64,000 bases of DNA, taken from NCBI RefSeq assembly GCF_012933385.1, contig NZ_JABBPN010000003.1, forward strand, positions 1-64,000, read 5' to 3'. This document shows, one piece after another, positions 1 through 8,311 of this stretch (position 1 is the stretch's first letter; each line of letters opens with the position of its first letter). Source of the DNA: Paenibacillus lemnae (GTDB lineage Bacteria; Bacillota; Bacilli; Paenibacillales; Paenibacillaceae). A program made the translations under genes and the position numbers. Below the pieces are notes generated by a model, which worked only from the letters and a program-made list of their open reading frames with translations, was not told the DNA's origin and made no database searches.

Positions 1-253
1 ATTTTTAAAATGAAGCCACCGGATCCGCTTTGATCCGAGTGAATCCTGCTGTCTTTACGTCGAAATTAAAATTATGCAAAATGCTCAAGTACTATTTTCA
101 ACTGATGTTCGGAAAGCAGGCCATCATAATAATCAATATAAAGGGCTTCTAAATTCGTTTTTACCCTACCATGATCCATTTTCATCCATCCTTTAGCTCG
201 TGAAATTTGTCGTTTATATGTCGAAGTAGATTTATTTATAAAATAGTATATGC
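1..253. other. AT-rich left edge with a possible gene remnant
   Basis: No convincing complete gene. On the minus strand an open frame ends at a TAA at 72-74; its last stretch (from an ATG at 185) would encode 37 residues with an acidic, tyrosine-rich middle. The frame stays open upstream of that ATG, so it could be the tail of a decayed gene rather than a small gene. I do not recognise it. Confidence 0.25.
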
Positions 254-283
254 TATAATCTGTCTGGAGAAAAGTATCCAGAC
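231..283 (+). promoter_or_regulatory. Promoter and hairpin operator upstream of the defence operon
   Basis: A perfect -10 hexamer TATAAT lies at 254-259, with a weak AT-rich -35 (TTTATT, 231-236) 17 bases upstream. Immediately after it is a perfect 6-bp inverted repeat, GTCTGG at 262-267 and CCAGAC at 278-283, overlapping the expected transcription start and lying about 20 bases before the first start codon. The position suits an operator or a 5' hairpin; that role is inference. Confidence 0.5.
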
Positions 284-301
284 GGAGAAAGGGATTAAAT
301 T

Positions 302-1189
302 ATGGGTTACGGCCAACATCAAAGTTTTTATTTAAGGATTAATTGGTTAAGAAAGGCTTTAAAGCATTTGCAGGAAGGTAAGGTTTTTAATAAGGTTGAA
401 GCTCCTGAACAACTAGGTTTAGGTAAAAACATGGTTCAATCATTACGTTATTGGGTTGAAGCAACGGAAGTCGTGCGAATAGAAAAGGCTACACTACATA
501 TTTCGGATTTTGGGCAACTATTAAATAGATATGATCGTTTCATCGAACTTAGAGATACTGCAAGTATTATTCATTTGCATCTTACAGATAACAAGGAACC
601 TAGTACTACGTGGTATTGGTATTTTAATCATTGTATTCGAAAGGTTGCTACCAAGGAAGAACTTCTAACTGATTTAATAAGTTGGATAGCTCAGAATGAT
701 GTGAAAAAACCCTCTGAGTCATCTCTTAAGAGAGATATTGATTGTTTAGTTAGATTATATTGTGATAAAGAAAGACCGGAAGATCCTGAGGAGGTTATTC
801 AAAGCCCGCTAAACATTCTCGGTTTGGTTGCTGAAGAAAATAAGAATGTAATAAAACGTTCTCCGAGATATTCAGACATAGGGACAGGAGCTTTGTTGTA
901 TTCTCTGCTTAGATATAAAGCTGTTCATGGGATATCAGTCCTTTCTGTTGATGAAATAGAGAAGAAAGAATCTCTATGGGGTAAAGTTTATAATTTGCAA
1001 AGAAATGAAATAATTAAAGCACTTGAGGAACTAACCGTTCATCCTTATCATAAAATAAGGTTTGATAGAACAAATAGACTCGATACGATACACTTGCCTG
1101 ATGTTAGTGCTATGAGGTTCCTAGAGGATGAATATAAACGAAATGGAAGGAAAACCTATGTTGACTCAAACTCAATTTTTACATCCTAG
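302..1189 (+). CDS. DUF4007-like protein, first gene of the Dnd-like defence operon
   Basis: A 295-residue soluble protein. The N-terminus (GQHQSFYLRINWLRKAL, residues 4-20) fits the DUF4007 signature as I remember it: a His-rich opening, then an F-x-LR-x-x-WL-(R/K)K core, followed by helices resembling a winged-helix fold. DUF4007 genes commonly sit beside PAPS-reductase-family genes in phosphorothioation-like defence loci, which matches the gene two places downstream. Function is unproven; DNA binding or a regulatory or adaptor role is likely. The start has an AGAAAGGG ribosome site. The gene's 3' end overlaps the downstream ATPase, indicating translational coupling. Codon use is AT-rich like the rest of the island. 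Confidence 0.65.
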   Translation: MGYGQHQSFYLRINWLRKALKHLQEGKVFNKVEAPEQLGLGKNMVQSLRYWVEATEVVRIEKATLHISDFGQLLNRYDRFIELRDTASIIHLHLTDNKEPSTTWYWYFNHCIRKVATKEELLTDLISWIAQNDVKKPSESSLKRDIDCLVRLYCDKERPEDPEEVIQSPLNILGLVAEENKNVIKRSPRYSDIGTGALLYSLLRYKAVHGISVLSVDEIEKKESLWGKVYNLQRNEIIKALEELTVHPYHKIRFDRTNRLDTIHLPDVSAMRFLEDEYKRNGRKTYVDSNSIFTS

Positions 1190-4100
1190 TGTAAACATTA
1201 GATTTGACTTAGGTCGAGATGAATTTCTTGACCGTTACTTACCAACTCCATCGCATGCAGAATCATTAAAAGGCATTATTAAAGGATTTTTAAACAAGGG
1301 TTCACATGCTCATATTATGATTGGATCCTATGGCTCGGGCAAATCATTGCTGACTACCATTATTGCAGGTATTGTTTCTAAAACAATTGAACATAAATCG
1401 TATTCTAATTTACTGAGTAGATTTATATCTGTGGACGAAAATAGGGAGACATCCGATTACCTCGAAGCAGTTTATAATCAGCCAATTACGTATATACCAG
1501 TCGTTCTAAATGGTAATCAGGGAAGTTTTAGAAAAAATCTAATGATTGCGTTGTATCAAACTTTAGAAGAGCATGGATTTGATTATTCTATGTCTAGCGT
1601 AGCATTAGAAATCGAAAGTACAATTGAACTTTGGAAGAATGAGTACGTTGGTGCATACGAATCATTCTTAAGCAGTTTAGATGAGACAAGCTGGAACCTA
1701 GAGCAGTTTTTACTATGCGTTAAAAGTTATGATATGAAAGCCATTGGTTGGTTCAAAGAAGTATATACACAACTTACTAATGGTTCGAAGTTGTCGTTGG
1801 CATACGAGCGTGATATTGTCACTCAACTTGAGTTTGTACTTCAAGAACTAAAATCAAAAGGATATGGATTATTCATTGTGTACGATGAATTTGGGCGGTT
1901 TATGCAAACGCTGGAAAAAAAAGAGACACATGAAGCAATGCATGACCTTCAAGAATTGGCAGAACTCGCAAATAAAGATGACGCTCAGAATCTACATGTT
2001 CTCTTTATTTCACATAGAAATATGCGCCAATACGCAATGAAATATCAAAATGAAGATCTTGAAAAGGAATTTCAAAAGATTGAAGAACGGTTTAGTCAAT
2101 ATTATACATTAACAGACCATTCTACATTTGTAAGATTAGCTAATTCGATTACCTCTCAATATAGAATTGGAAGGGATTATGAAGAATACGTAAGTGAATT
2201 ACGACGATTCAATTTGTTCGACGAGCTTACGTTTTACGAGGTTGAGAATTTGGTAATAAAAGGGGCCTATCCCCTACACCCAGTAACCCTCTTCGTAATG
2301 ACACATTTAGCTAATCAAGTTGCCCAAAATGAACGTACATTATTTACATTTCTAGAGAGTGACGAACTGGGAGGGCTAGTTTACCAGTATCAGAAAGATA
2401 AGGACTGGTACAGGGTCGATTCATTATTCGACTACTTTGAGCCTTCAATTGGGGATTTTGAAAAAGAGTCACTAGTAGGGCACTCATATGCATTGTTTCA
2501 AAGATTACAAAAAAAGCTGCATACCCTAGATACACGGGCTAATGAGTTAAAAGTGTTAAAACTGTTATCATTATGGAATATTGCTGGACTTAATGTTAAA
2601 CAGTTGCCTACAGAAGAGCTGATTGCCTTTGCGTTATCATGGAGTATAGAAGATGTCTCTTTAGTCATGAAATCTCTATCTGAGAAAAAAGTGGTGCGTT
2701 TAAATCATAGGGATGGATATTGGGAATTATTTGAAGGTAGCTCTATAGACACAGAATTTGAAATAAATCAAAGAATAAAAAAACTTATATTAAGTAATAG
2801 AGATAGAATGACGTTGCTAGGTGAGACGCTTTTGCAACGATTCATATTGTCTAAAGATTACAATGATATGAGGTCGATGACCCGATTTGCTGCAGTTCAA
2901 CCAGTGTTATACTCCGAAATAATAAATAATGAAATAACTATCGAGCAGTTGAAAACACTGAGTGATTCAGATGCGGTAATTTTATTGGTAGTAAATAAAT
3001 CTCACACAACTGAAAAAGAAATAATGGCTCTAAGGAATTTATGTAAAGATGAAGAAAGAGCTATCGTTACAGTTTCAAAACTTACCGAGAGTGAGATAAA
3101 TGATCTCATTAATAAACTGTCAGTTGTTAAGCAGCTACAAAAAGATCAGTATTTCTTAAGCCAGGATTCTTATCTCCATGATGAACTAGAAAGAATGTAT
3201 ACTGATTTGGTTTATGCATTAAATTCCAGATTAGATTTAGAGTCGCTTTTTACCGAAGGCTATTGGCTTTATAATGGTGAAAATATAGAAATAGGTAGTT
3301 CTGTTGAACTTAATAAGTATTTATCAGGTGTATTTCACCAGGTTTACAGTGAAACGCCGATTTTTCGAAACGAAGCCTTTAATAGGAGGAGTGTTTCGAA
3401 GATACAAAGAAATAGTGCCATCCAAGTTGTTAATAGACTGCTTAAATCTAATGGTGACATCAATTTTGATGGTAATGGTCCAGATGCATTTATTTATAAA
3501 ACAATTATTATGAATACCGGAATTAACTGTGATAATCCTGACTCAATAGCTAATCCTCAGCTAAGAAAATTAAGAGATGAGGTTCTAGCTGTTTTAGCTA
3601 AACGGAAAGGTAAGCTAGAGGAACTAATAGATGTATTTATCTGTAAACCTTTTGGCATTAGGCGACCCCTTATTCCTTTGCTTCTAGTTTCATTATTTAA
3701 ACAAGAGTGGAAACACATAATGTTTTATAATAAAGGTGTTTTTAACTCGGAGGTTAATGGCGAACTTATTTATTTAATGATCGAGAATCCCGAAGATTAT
3801 ACATTCACTTATCATCCTTACGAGAAAAAGTACCAAGTGTTAGTTAATAAGGTTGAGGAAATCTACATGGGCTTCATAGAAACATCAGAGCGTGTATTAC
3901 ATCCTGCAGTTTATACAAATAAAATTTTGCTAAGGTGGCTGCGTTCCCTACCGCGGCTAACTCAAAATACAAATAATCTAAGTGATAGTGCTAAAAGATT
4001 TAGAACCCTAATTCGTAGGGGTGAAATAGAGCCGGATGAATGTTTAGCTGAATTGTTCCAGATGTATAAAAAGAATGACAGCTGTTTTATCGAATTAAAA

Positions 4101-4586
4101 AACGAATGTGAAACATTTAGCCAGAAACACTCCAATGACATATGTTCTAAGATACTTCTTTCAACCAATACATCCTCATATGTTGATTTAAAAGAGTGGG
4201 CTTCTAAAAAGCCGTCGGTAGTAAAAGTAAAAAATGATTTAGTAAAGTCCATTCTTGATTCATCCAGTGAGGGTTGGGTTGAGGACCTATGTAAGAAATT
4301 GATAGGAGTTAATCGCGAGAATTGGTCAGATGCAACAGATCAATTGTTTATGAGCCAGATTGAGAGCTACTTAAACAATCTTTCTGAGGAGTCCTATCAG
4401 TCATATATTGAAGTTAAACTAGGTGAAGAGGCTCTTGCTGTTCCACAAGTACAACTATCCGATAAATCGCAATTGATACTTAATAATCTGAAACAAGACG
4501 TGAAGTTAATGGGCAGAACTGTACCTAAAGAAGAAATACAATCTCTTTTGTTACAATTACTCAAAGAATTTGTACTAGACTCTTAG
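1158..4586 (+). CDS. Large P-loop ATPase, BrxC/PglY-like
   Basis: Predicted 1142 residues from the ATG at 1158, preferred over in-frame ATGs at 1128 and 1143 because GGAAGG sits 8 bases before it. A Walker A motif (GSYGSGKS) is at residues 56-63 and a Walker B-type FIVYDEFGRF lies around residue 240. The remaining roughly 900 residues are helical with no motif I can name. Size, early P-loop and context resemble the BrxC/PglY ATPases of BREX and the large ATPases of Dnd-type systems; this is assignment by architecture, not certain homology. It overlaps the DUF4007-like gene by 32 bases and is followed after 22 bases by the PAPS-reductase-family gene. It probably remodels or loads a DNA-bound complex in the cytoplasm. 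Confidence 0.6.
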   Translation: MLTQTQFLHPSVNIRFDLGRDEFLDRYLPTPSHAESLKGIIKGFLNKGSHAHIMIGSYGSGKSLLTTIIAGIVSKTIEHKSYSNLLSRFISVDENRETSDYLEAVYNQPITYIPVVLNGNQGSFRKNLMIALYQTLEEHGFDYSMSSVALEIESTIELWKNEYVGAYESFLSSLDETSWNLEQFLLCVKSYDMKAIGWFKEVYTQLTNGSKLSLAYERDIVTQLEFVLQELKSKGYGLFIVYDEFGRFMQTLEKKETHEAMHDLQELAELANKDDAQNLHVLFISHRNMRQYAMKYQNEDLEKEFQKIEERFSQYYTLTDHSTFVRLANSITSQYRIGRDYEEYVSELRRFNLFDELTFYEVENLVIKGAYPLHPVTLFVMTHLANQVAQNERTLFTFLESDELGGLVYQYQKDKDWYRVDSLFDYFEPSIGDFEKESLVGHSYALFQRLQKKLHTLDTRANELKVLKLLSLWNIAGLNVKQLPTEELIAFALSWSIEDVSLVMKSLSEKKVVRLNHRDGYWELFEGSSIDTEFEINQRIKKLILSNRDRMTLLGETLLQRFILSKDYNDMRSMTRFAAVQPVLYSEIINNEITIEQLKTLSDSDAVILLVVNKSHTTEKEIMALRNLCKDEERAIVTVSKLTESEINDLINKLSVVKQLQKDQYFLSQDSYLHDELERMYTDLVYALNSRLDLESLFTEGYWLYNGENIEIGSSVELNKYLSGVFHQVYSETPIFRNEAFNRRSVSKIQRNSAIQVVNRLLKSNGDINFDGNGPDAFIYKTIIMNTGINCDNPDSIANPQLRKLRDEVLAVLAKRKGKLEELIDVFICKPFGIRRPLIPLLLVSLFKQEWKHIMFYNKGVFNSEVNGELIYLMIENPEDYTFTYHPYEKKYQVLVNKVEEIYMGFIETSERVLHPAVYTNKILLRWLRSLPRLTQNTNNLSDSAKRFRTLIRRGEIEPDECLAELFQMYKKNDSCFIELKNECETFSQKHSNDICSKILLSTNTSSYVDLKEWASKKPSVVKVKNDLVKSILDSSSEGWVEDLCKKLIGVNRENWSDATDQLFMSQIESYLNNLSEESYQSYIEVKLGEEALAVPQVQLSDKSQLILNNLKQDVKLMGRTVPKEEIQSLLLQLLKEFVLDS

Positions 4587-4608
4587 TATTTAAATGGAGG
4601 TCTAACTA

Positions 4609-5400
4609 ATGGAAAGAAGACCAATTCATATAGCAATGTTTAGTGGCGGAGCTGCTAGCGCATATGTAGCCTATTTAATGGTTAATATGCATGGGCAGGA
4701 AAACTGTAAATTGTTTTTTACGGACACTCTCTGGGAGCACGAAGATAACAACCGATTTATGCTCGAAGTTGCAGATTACCTTGGTCTAGAAATTATTAAG
4801 CGAAGAGATGGTAGAACTCCAGAAGAAGTTTTTGAGGAAACTAGATTCTTGGGGAATTCTAGATTGGCGAAATGTTCATCTCAACTGAAAGTAAGACAGA
4901 CAGTGATTTATATCGAGGAGCTTAGGGATGAGGGGTATGAACCGATACTATACTTCGGAATTGGTCCACATGAAGCGCATCGAAAAGTAAACTTAGTGGA
5001 CTTTTATTCACATCAAACAACCGGTACGGTCGAGACCAGGTTTCCTCTCATAGAAGGCAACCTAAGAGACATCGATATTAAAGCCATTATTCAAAATGAA
5101 TGGAAAATTAAGTTACCACATATGTATGAACTAGGCTTTTCCCATGCAAATTGCGGGGGGAGATGTGTTCGTGGGGGGATGAACCATTATCGTCATCTTT
5201 ATAACGTCTGGCCAGATAAGTATCTCGCGCAAGAACAGATGGAAAATAGGTTCAGAGAGAACCTAGGTGACTTTACTATTCTTAAAAGAAAAGGAGAACC
5301 ACTTACATTAGAGCAATTTCGCATGGAAATAGAGGGTGTGTACCCAAGTAATTTGGATGAAGAAGAAAATGATTTACCATGTGTTTGTGTGTTTACTTAA
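4609..5400 (+). CDS. PAPS-reductase-family protein (DndC-like adenylyl/sulfur-transfer enzyme)
   Basis: A 263-residue protein with the adenine-nucleotide alpha-hydrolase (PP-loop) signature: SGGAAS at 12-17, a DT-x-WE segment near residue 40, and CSSQLKVR around 88-95, the position of the family's C-x-x-x-LK motif. A CGGRC cluster (about 184-188) and a C-terminal CVCVF add cysteines that could bind a metal or Fe-S cluster. In Dnd systems DndC uses this fold to activate the DNA backbone for sulfur insertion. This protein is much shorter than classical DndC and closer in size to the reductase-like proteins of BREX type 4 and DUF4007 loci. It has an excellent GGAGG site. A terminator directly follows, so it closes the first operon. 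Confidence 0.75.
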   Translation: MERRPIHIAMFSGGAASAYVAYLMVNMHGQENCKLFFTDTLWEHEDNNRFMLEVADYLGLEIIKRRDGRTPEEVFEETRFLGNSRLAKCSSQLKVRQTVIYIEELRDEGYEPILYFGIGPHEAHRKVNLVDFYSHQTTGTVETRFPLIEGNLRDIDIKAIIQNEWKIKLPHMYELGFSHANCGGRCVRGGMNHYRHLYNVWPDKYLAQEQMENRFRENLGDFTILKRKGEPLTLEQFRMEIEGVYPSNLDEEENDLPCVCVFT

Positions 5401-5410
5401 AAGTAACATT

Positions 5411-5437
5411 GAGTCGGTCATAAGACCGACTCTTTTT
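5411..5437 (+). terminator. Rho-independent terminator after the PAPS-reductase gene
   Basis: Perfect 9-bp stem (GAGTCGGTC, 5411-5419, with GACCGACTC, 5424-5432), four-base loop, then TTTTT. It separates the island's two transcription units. Confidence 0.9.
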
Positions 5438-5535
5438 GCGCATTTTTTATGTGCAAGAAGGAATCGAAATACCTATGTCGAATACTGTTCATAATTGTAA
5501 TTTTTAGATGCAATTTAAAAAACATTGGGGGTACA

Positions 5536-5775
5536 ATGGGTAGGGAGTATGAATATAGCGGCTTGAGTAGTATGTTTGAACCCGTATTAAAGTTTTATTG
5601 GAAGATCAAAAAAGGGATCTTAGGACCTACTTCTTTTCAAAATTATTTGATTGCGCGCGATTTTCCAAAAGTAGCGGCCCTAGCTGCAATCTCGATTGAC
5701 TCGCTTGAGCGATTGCACGGTTCGTTGAGAAATAGTAGCGCCATAATATTTATATTTAGGAAAATCGTCCGATAA
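5536..5775 (+). CDS. Possible small basic protein or broken gene between the two operons
   Basis: An ATG at 5536 preceded by GGGGG opens a 79-residue frame containing an aromatic N-terminal half (around EPVLKFYWKIKKG) and a hydrophobic end. After the stop at 5773-5775 the same frame continues for 24 more codons, which may mean the stop is a recent mutation in a longer gene. I do not recognise it. It lies in a 430-base gap between a strong terminator and the helicase gene, so it may simply be fortuitous. Confidence 0.3.
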   Translation: MGREYEYSGLSSMFEPVLKFYWKIKKGILGPTSFQNYLIARDFPKVAALAAISIDSLERLHGSLRNSSAIIFIFRKIVR

Positions 5776-5875
5776 AGGACACAGTTCGCTGTTGCTAAGA
5801 TTTCAGGAAAGTTAGATGATTTTTTTATCATAGAATTGTTATTAAGATAAGATATATTGCTAACGAGGTGACTAA

Positions 5876-8128
5876 ATGCTACTTAGTGATGTGATCTTGA
5901 AAAAAGAATATCGCTCTTTTACAGATGATATTGTAAACTCTTTCTATTTACCATTGCTGAAGAGAGCTAACTTGTACCAAAGAGCAGTAGGCTTTTTTTC
6001 TTCATCGGCCCTTATTGAATTATCATTTGGTCTTACGGAGTTACTCAAGAATGGCGGTAAAATTCAGCTGATTGCTTCGCCACGTCTTCAAGAGGATGAC
6101 ATCATTGCTATTGAAAAGGGATATGAGGAACGGAAAAGTGTGATAGAAAAAGCAATTATGACATCGTTTTCCGAACCAAAAAACTACTTCGAAGCAGAAC
6201 GTCTTAGCATTCTAGCAAATCTAATTGCAGACGGTAGATTAGATATTAAAATAGCTTTATTGGAGGAAAATGGAATTCTAGGTATTTATCATGAAAAGCT
6301 AGGGCTTATCTATGATTATAGTGGTAATTGTGTTGTCTTTACTGGTTCCTTAAACGAAACAAGTACTGCATTTTCACATAACTATGAGACAATAGATGTG
6401 TTTTGCTCTTGGACAGAAGACGCGGATCGAGTTAGCGTCAAATGTAAAGCATTTAACTCATTATGGAATAATGAAGTTAAGAAGATGGAAATACTTGATT
6501 TTCCCATTATCGCAAAAGAAAAACTTCAGTCATATAAAAAAGAAACAATTGATTTTGAACTTGACAATAAGGAATATCCCAAAACAGAAAGTGTACCTAC
6601 CCCTCATTACGAGCCATCCTTTACTAAAGGATTTCAGTTGCATGATTATCAAAAGGAATATCCCCAAATAGAAAATGTATCTACCCCTCAGTATGGTCCA
6701 TCCTTTCCTAAAGGGTTCCAGCTGCATGATTATCAGGTAGGAGCAATAAACGAGTGGGAAAGGCATGGTTTTAGAGGGATTTTCGATATGGCAACTGGTA
6801 CGGGGAAAACTTACACTGGACTAGGTGCTGTTTCTAGGCTGTCTGAAATATTAAACCATGAACTAGCTGTGATCGTTGTATGCCCGTATCAGCATTTGGT
6901 TGAGCAATGGGTTGAAGACATTTTGAAGTTTAATATGAAACCCATAATAGGATATAGTGGATCATCCCAAAAAGACTGGAAGCAAAAACTTGATGGGGCT
7001 GTAAGAGATCATAAATTAAAAGTAAAAAACAAACGTTTTTTTTGTTTTATATGTACGAACGCAACATTTACTTCTGAATTTGTTCAGTCCACAATACAAA
7101 AAGTCAAAGGAAATGTTTTATTAGTAATTGATGAGGCACATAATTTTGGGTCCACTAAATTAAGTTCAATGTTATCCGAAAAGTTTAGTTATCGTCTAGC
7201 TTTGTCAGCTACATTGGAACGTCATAACGATACAGAAGGTACAGAGAAGCTTCTAAACTACTTTGGATCCAAATGTATTGAGTACTCTTTAGAGAGGGCG
7301 ATAAACGAAAAAAAACTCACACCTTATAAGTACTTTCCTATTATAGTGACCCTAAGTGAGAACGAATTAGAAGCTTACACAGTGTTGTCCAATGAGATAA
7401 ATAAATGCATTATAGTTGGGAAAAATGGAAAAAATAAACTTTCAGAAAAAGGGGAAAGAATAGCATTAAAACGTGCAAGGCTTGTAGCGGCTGCTGTATC
7501 TAAATTAGAAATGCTCAAAGAAAAAATAAGACCTTATATTAAAGATAGCTTTCTTTTAGTTTATTGTGGGGCAGCCTCATTGCTAAATGAGGCTGCCGAC
7601 TATACAGAAGTTGATGAGGACGAAATTAGACAAATTGATGCTGTCACTCGTATGTTGGGTGATGAACTAAATATGAAGGTGTCTCAATTTACATCAAAAG
7701 AAGATGTTGAAGAAAGAGAAATCTTAAAGAGAGAATTTGAACAAGGAGAGAATCTTCAAGCATTAATCGCGATTAAATGCTTAGACGAGGGCGTTAACAT
7801 ACCTAAAATTAAAGTAGCCTTTATTCTAGCAAGTACTACAAATCCGAAAGAATATATTCAGAGAAGAGGACGTGTTCTTCGCCTTTCAAAGGGTAAGGAT
7901 TATGCTGAGATTTATGATTTTGTAACAATTCCTAGAGCGCTTGATGAAGTTTCATCGTTAACGCATGGAGATATGAAAAAAGACTTATCCTTAATTAGAA
8001 ATGAACTCAAAAGAGTTGAAGAGTTTTCTAGAATAGCAATGAACACAATGGAATCGGATCAAGTTATTCAAGAAATAAAAGAGGCTTACGGACTGAATGA
8101 AGAGATTATGGTTGATGACTCGTTATAG
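5876..8128 (+). CDS. PLD-nuclease / DEAH-box SF2 helicase (restriction-type effector)
   Basis: A 750-residue protein. Residues 1-200 carry a phospholipase-D-like nuclease domain with an H-x-K motif (HEKLGLIYD, near 138) followed by TGSLNE, the usual G-S-x-N partner. An SF2 helicase core follows: a Q-motif-like GFQLHDYQ, Walker A (ATGTGKT, near 306), DEAH (VIDEAHNFG, near 419), SAT (ALSATLE) and motif VI (QRRGRVLR). The architecture matches helicases annotated as restriction enzymes of phosphorothioation systems, so it is the likely nuclease arm. The 28 residues containing the Q-motif are tandemly duplicated (232-259 and 260-287). The start is preceded by ACGAGGTG. First gene of the second operon. 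Confidence 0.8.
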   Translation: MLLSDVILKKEYRSFTDDIVNSFYLPLLKRANLYQRAVGFFSSSALIELSFGLTELLKNGGKIQLIASPRLQEDDIIAIEKGYEERKSVIEKAIMTSFSEPKNYFEAERLSILANLIADGRLDIKIALLEENGILGIYHEKLGLIYDYSGNCVVFTGSLNETSTAFSHNYETIDVFCSWTEDADRVSVKCKAFNSLWNNEVKKMEILDFPIIAKEKLQSYKKETIDFELDNKEYPKTESVPTPHYEPSFTKGFQLHDYQKEYPQIENVSTPQYGPSFPKGFQLHDYQVGAINEWERHGFRGIFDMATGTGKTYTGLGAVSRLSEILNHELAVIVVCPYQHLVEQWVEDILKFNMKPIIGYSGSSQKDWKQKLDGAVRDHKLKVKNKRFFCFICTNATFTSEFVQSTIQKVKGNVLLVIDEAHNFGSTKLSSMLSEKFSYRLALSATLERHNDTEGTEKLLNYFGSKCIEYSLERAINEKKLTPYKYFPIIVTLSENELEAYTVLSNEINKCIIVGKNGKNKLSEKGERIALKRARLVAAAVSKLEMLKEKIRPYIKDSFLLVYCGAASLLNEAADYTEVDEDEIRQIDAVTRMLGDELNMKVSQFTSKEDVEEREILKREFEQGENLQALIAIKCLDEGVNIPKIKVAFILASTTNPKEYIQRRGRVLRLSKGKDYAEIYDFVTIPRALDEVSSLTHGDMKKDLSLIRNELKRVEEFSRIAMNTMESDQVIQEIKEAYGLNEEIMVDDSL
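6569..6736 (+). repeat. In-frame 84-bp tandem duplication inside the helicase gene
   Basis: Units 6569-6652 and 6653-6736 encode two similar 28-residue segments, each ending GFQLHDYQ, the Q-motif that precedes the helicase Walker A. The copies have diverged at several positions, so the duplication is not brand new. Confidence 0.85.
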
Positions 8129-8146
8129 AAGGGAAGGGCATGTATC

Positions 8147-8311
8147 ATGAATAGTACGAATGAAATAGAGATTGATGTAAAAAAAGCAGAAAGATTATTG
8201 AGGAAGTTAATTCTCATGGAGAAGCAAAATTTAAGAACTAAGCAATTTAATGATGCTGAAATGGTGAAAAAAATCAAAAAGGCTATCGAGGAGGAAGCAG
8301 AATGCTACTGA
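8147..8311 (+). CDS. 54-residue coiled-coil protein between helicase and DndD-like genes
   Basis: A short gene with ATG at 8147, preceded by GAAGGG, encoding 54 residues that are almost all helix-forming and charged (many Lys and Glu, with leucines spaced as in a coiled coil). Its stop overlaps the start of the DndD-like gene by 10 bases, a tight translational coupling that argues for a real gene. I do not recognise a family. A small adaptor bridging the helicase and the SMC-like ATPase is a reasonable guess. Confidence 0.65.
   Translation: MNSTNEIEIDVKKAERLLRKLILMEKQNLRTKQFNDAEMVKKIKKAIEEEAECY

Noticed and set aside
1128-1157. Upstream start for the large ATPase
   Set aside because: The ATG at 1128 has AGAGG too close, and the 1158 ATG has a better spaced GGAAGG; the extra ten residues are not needed by the fold.
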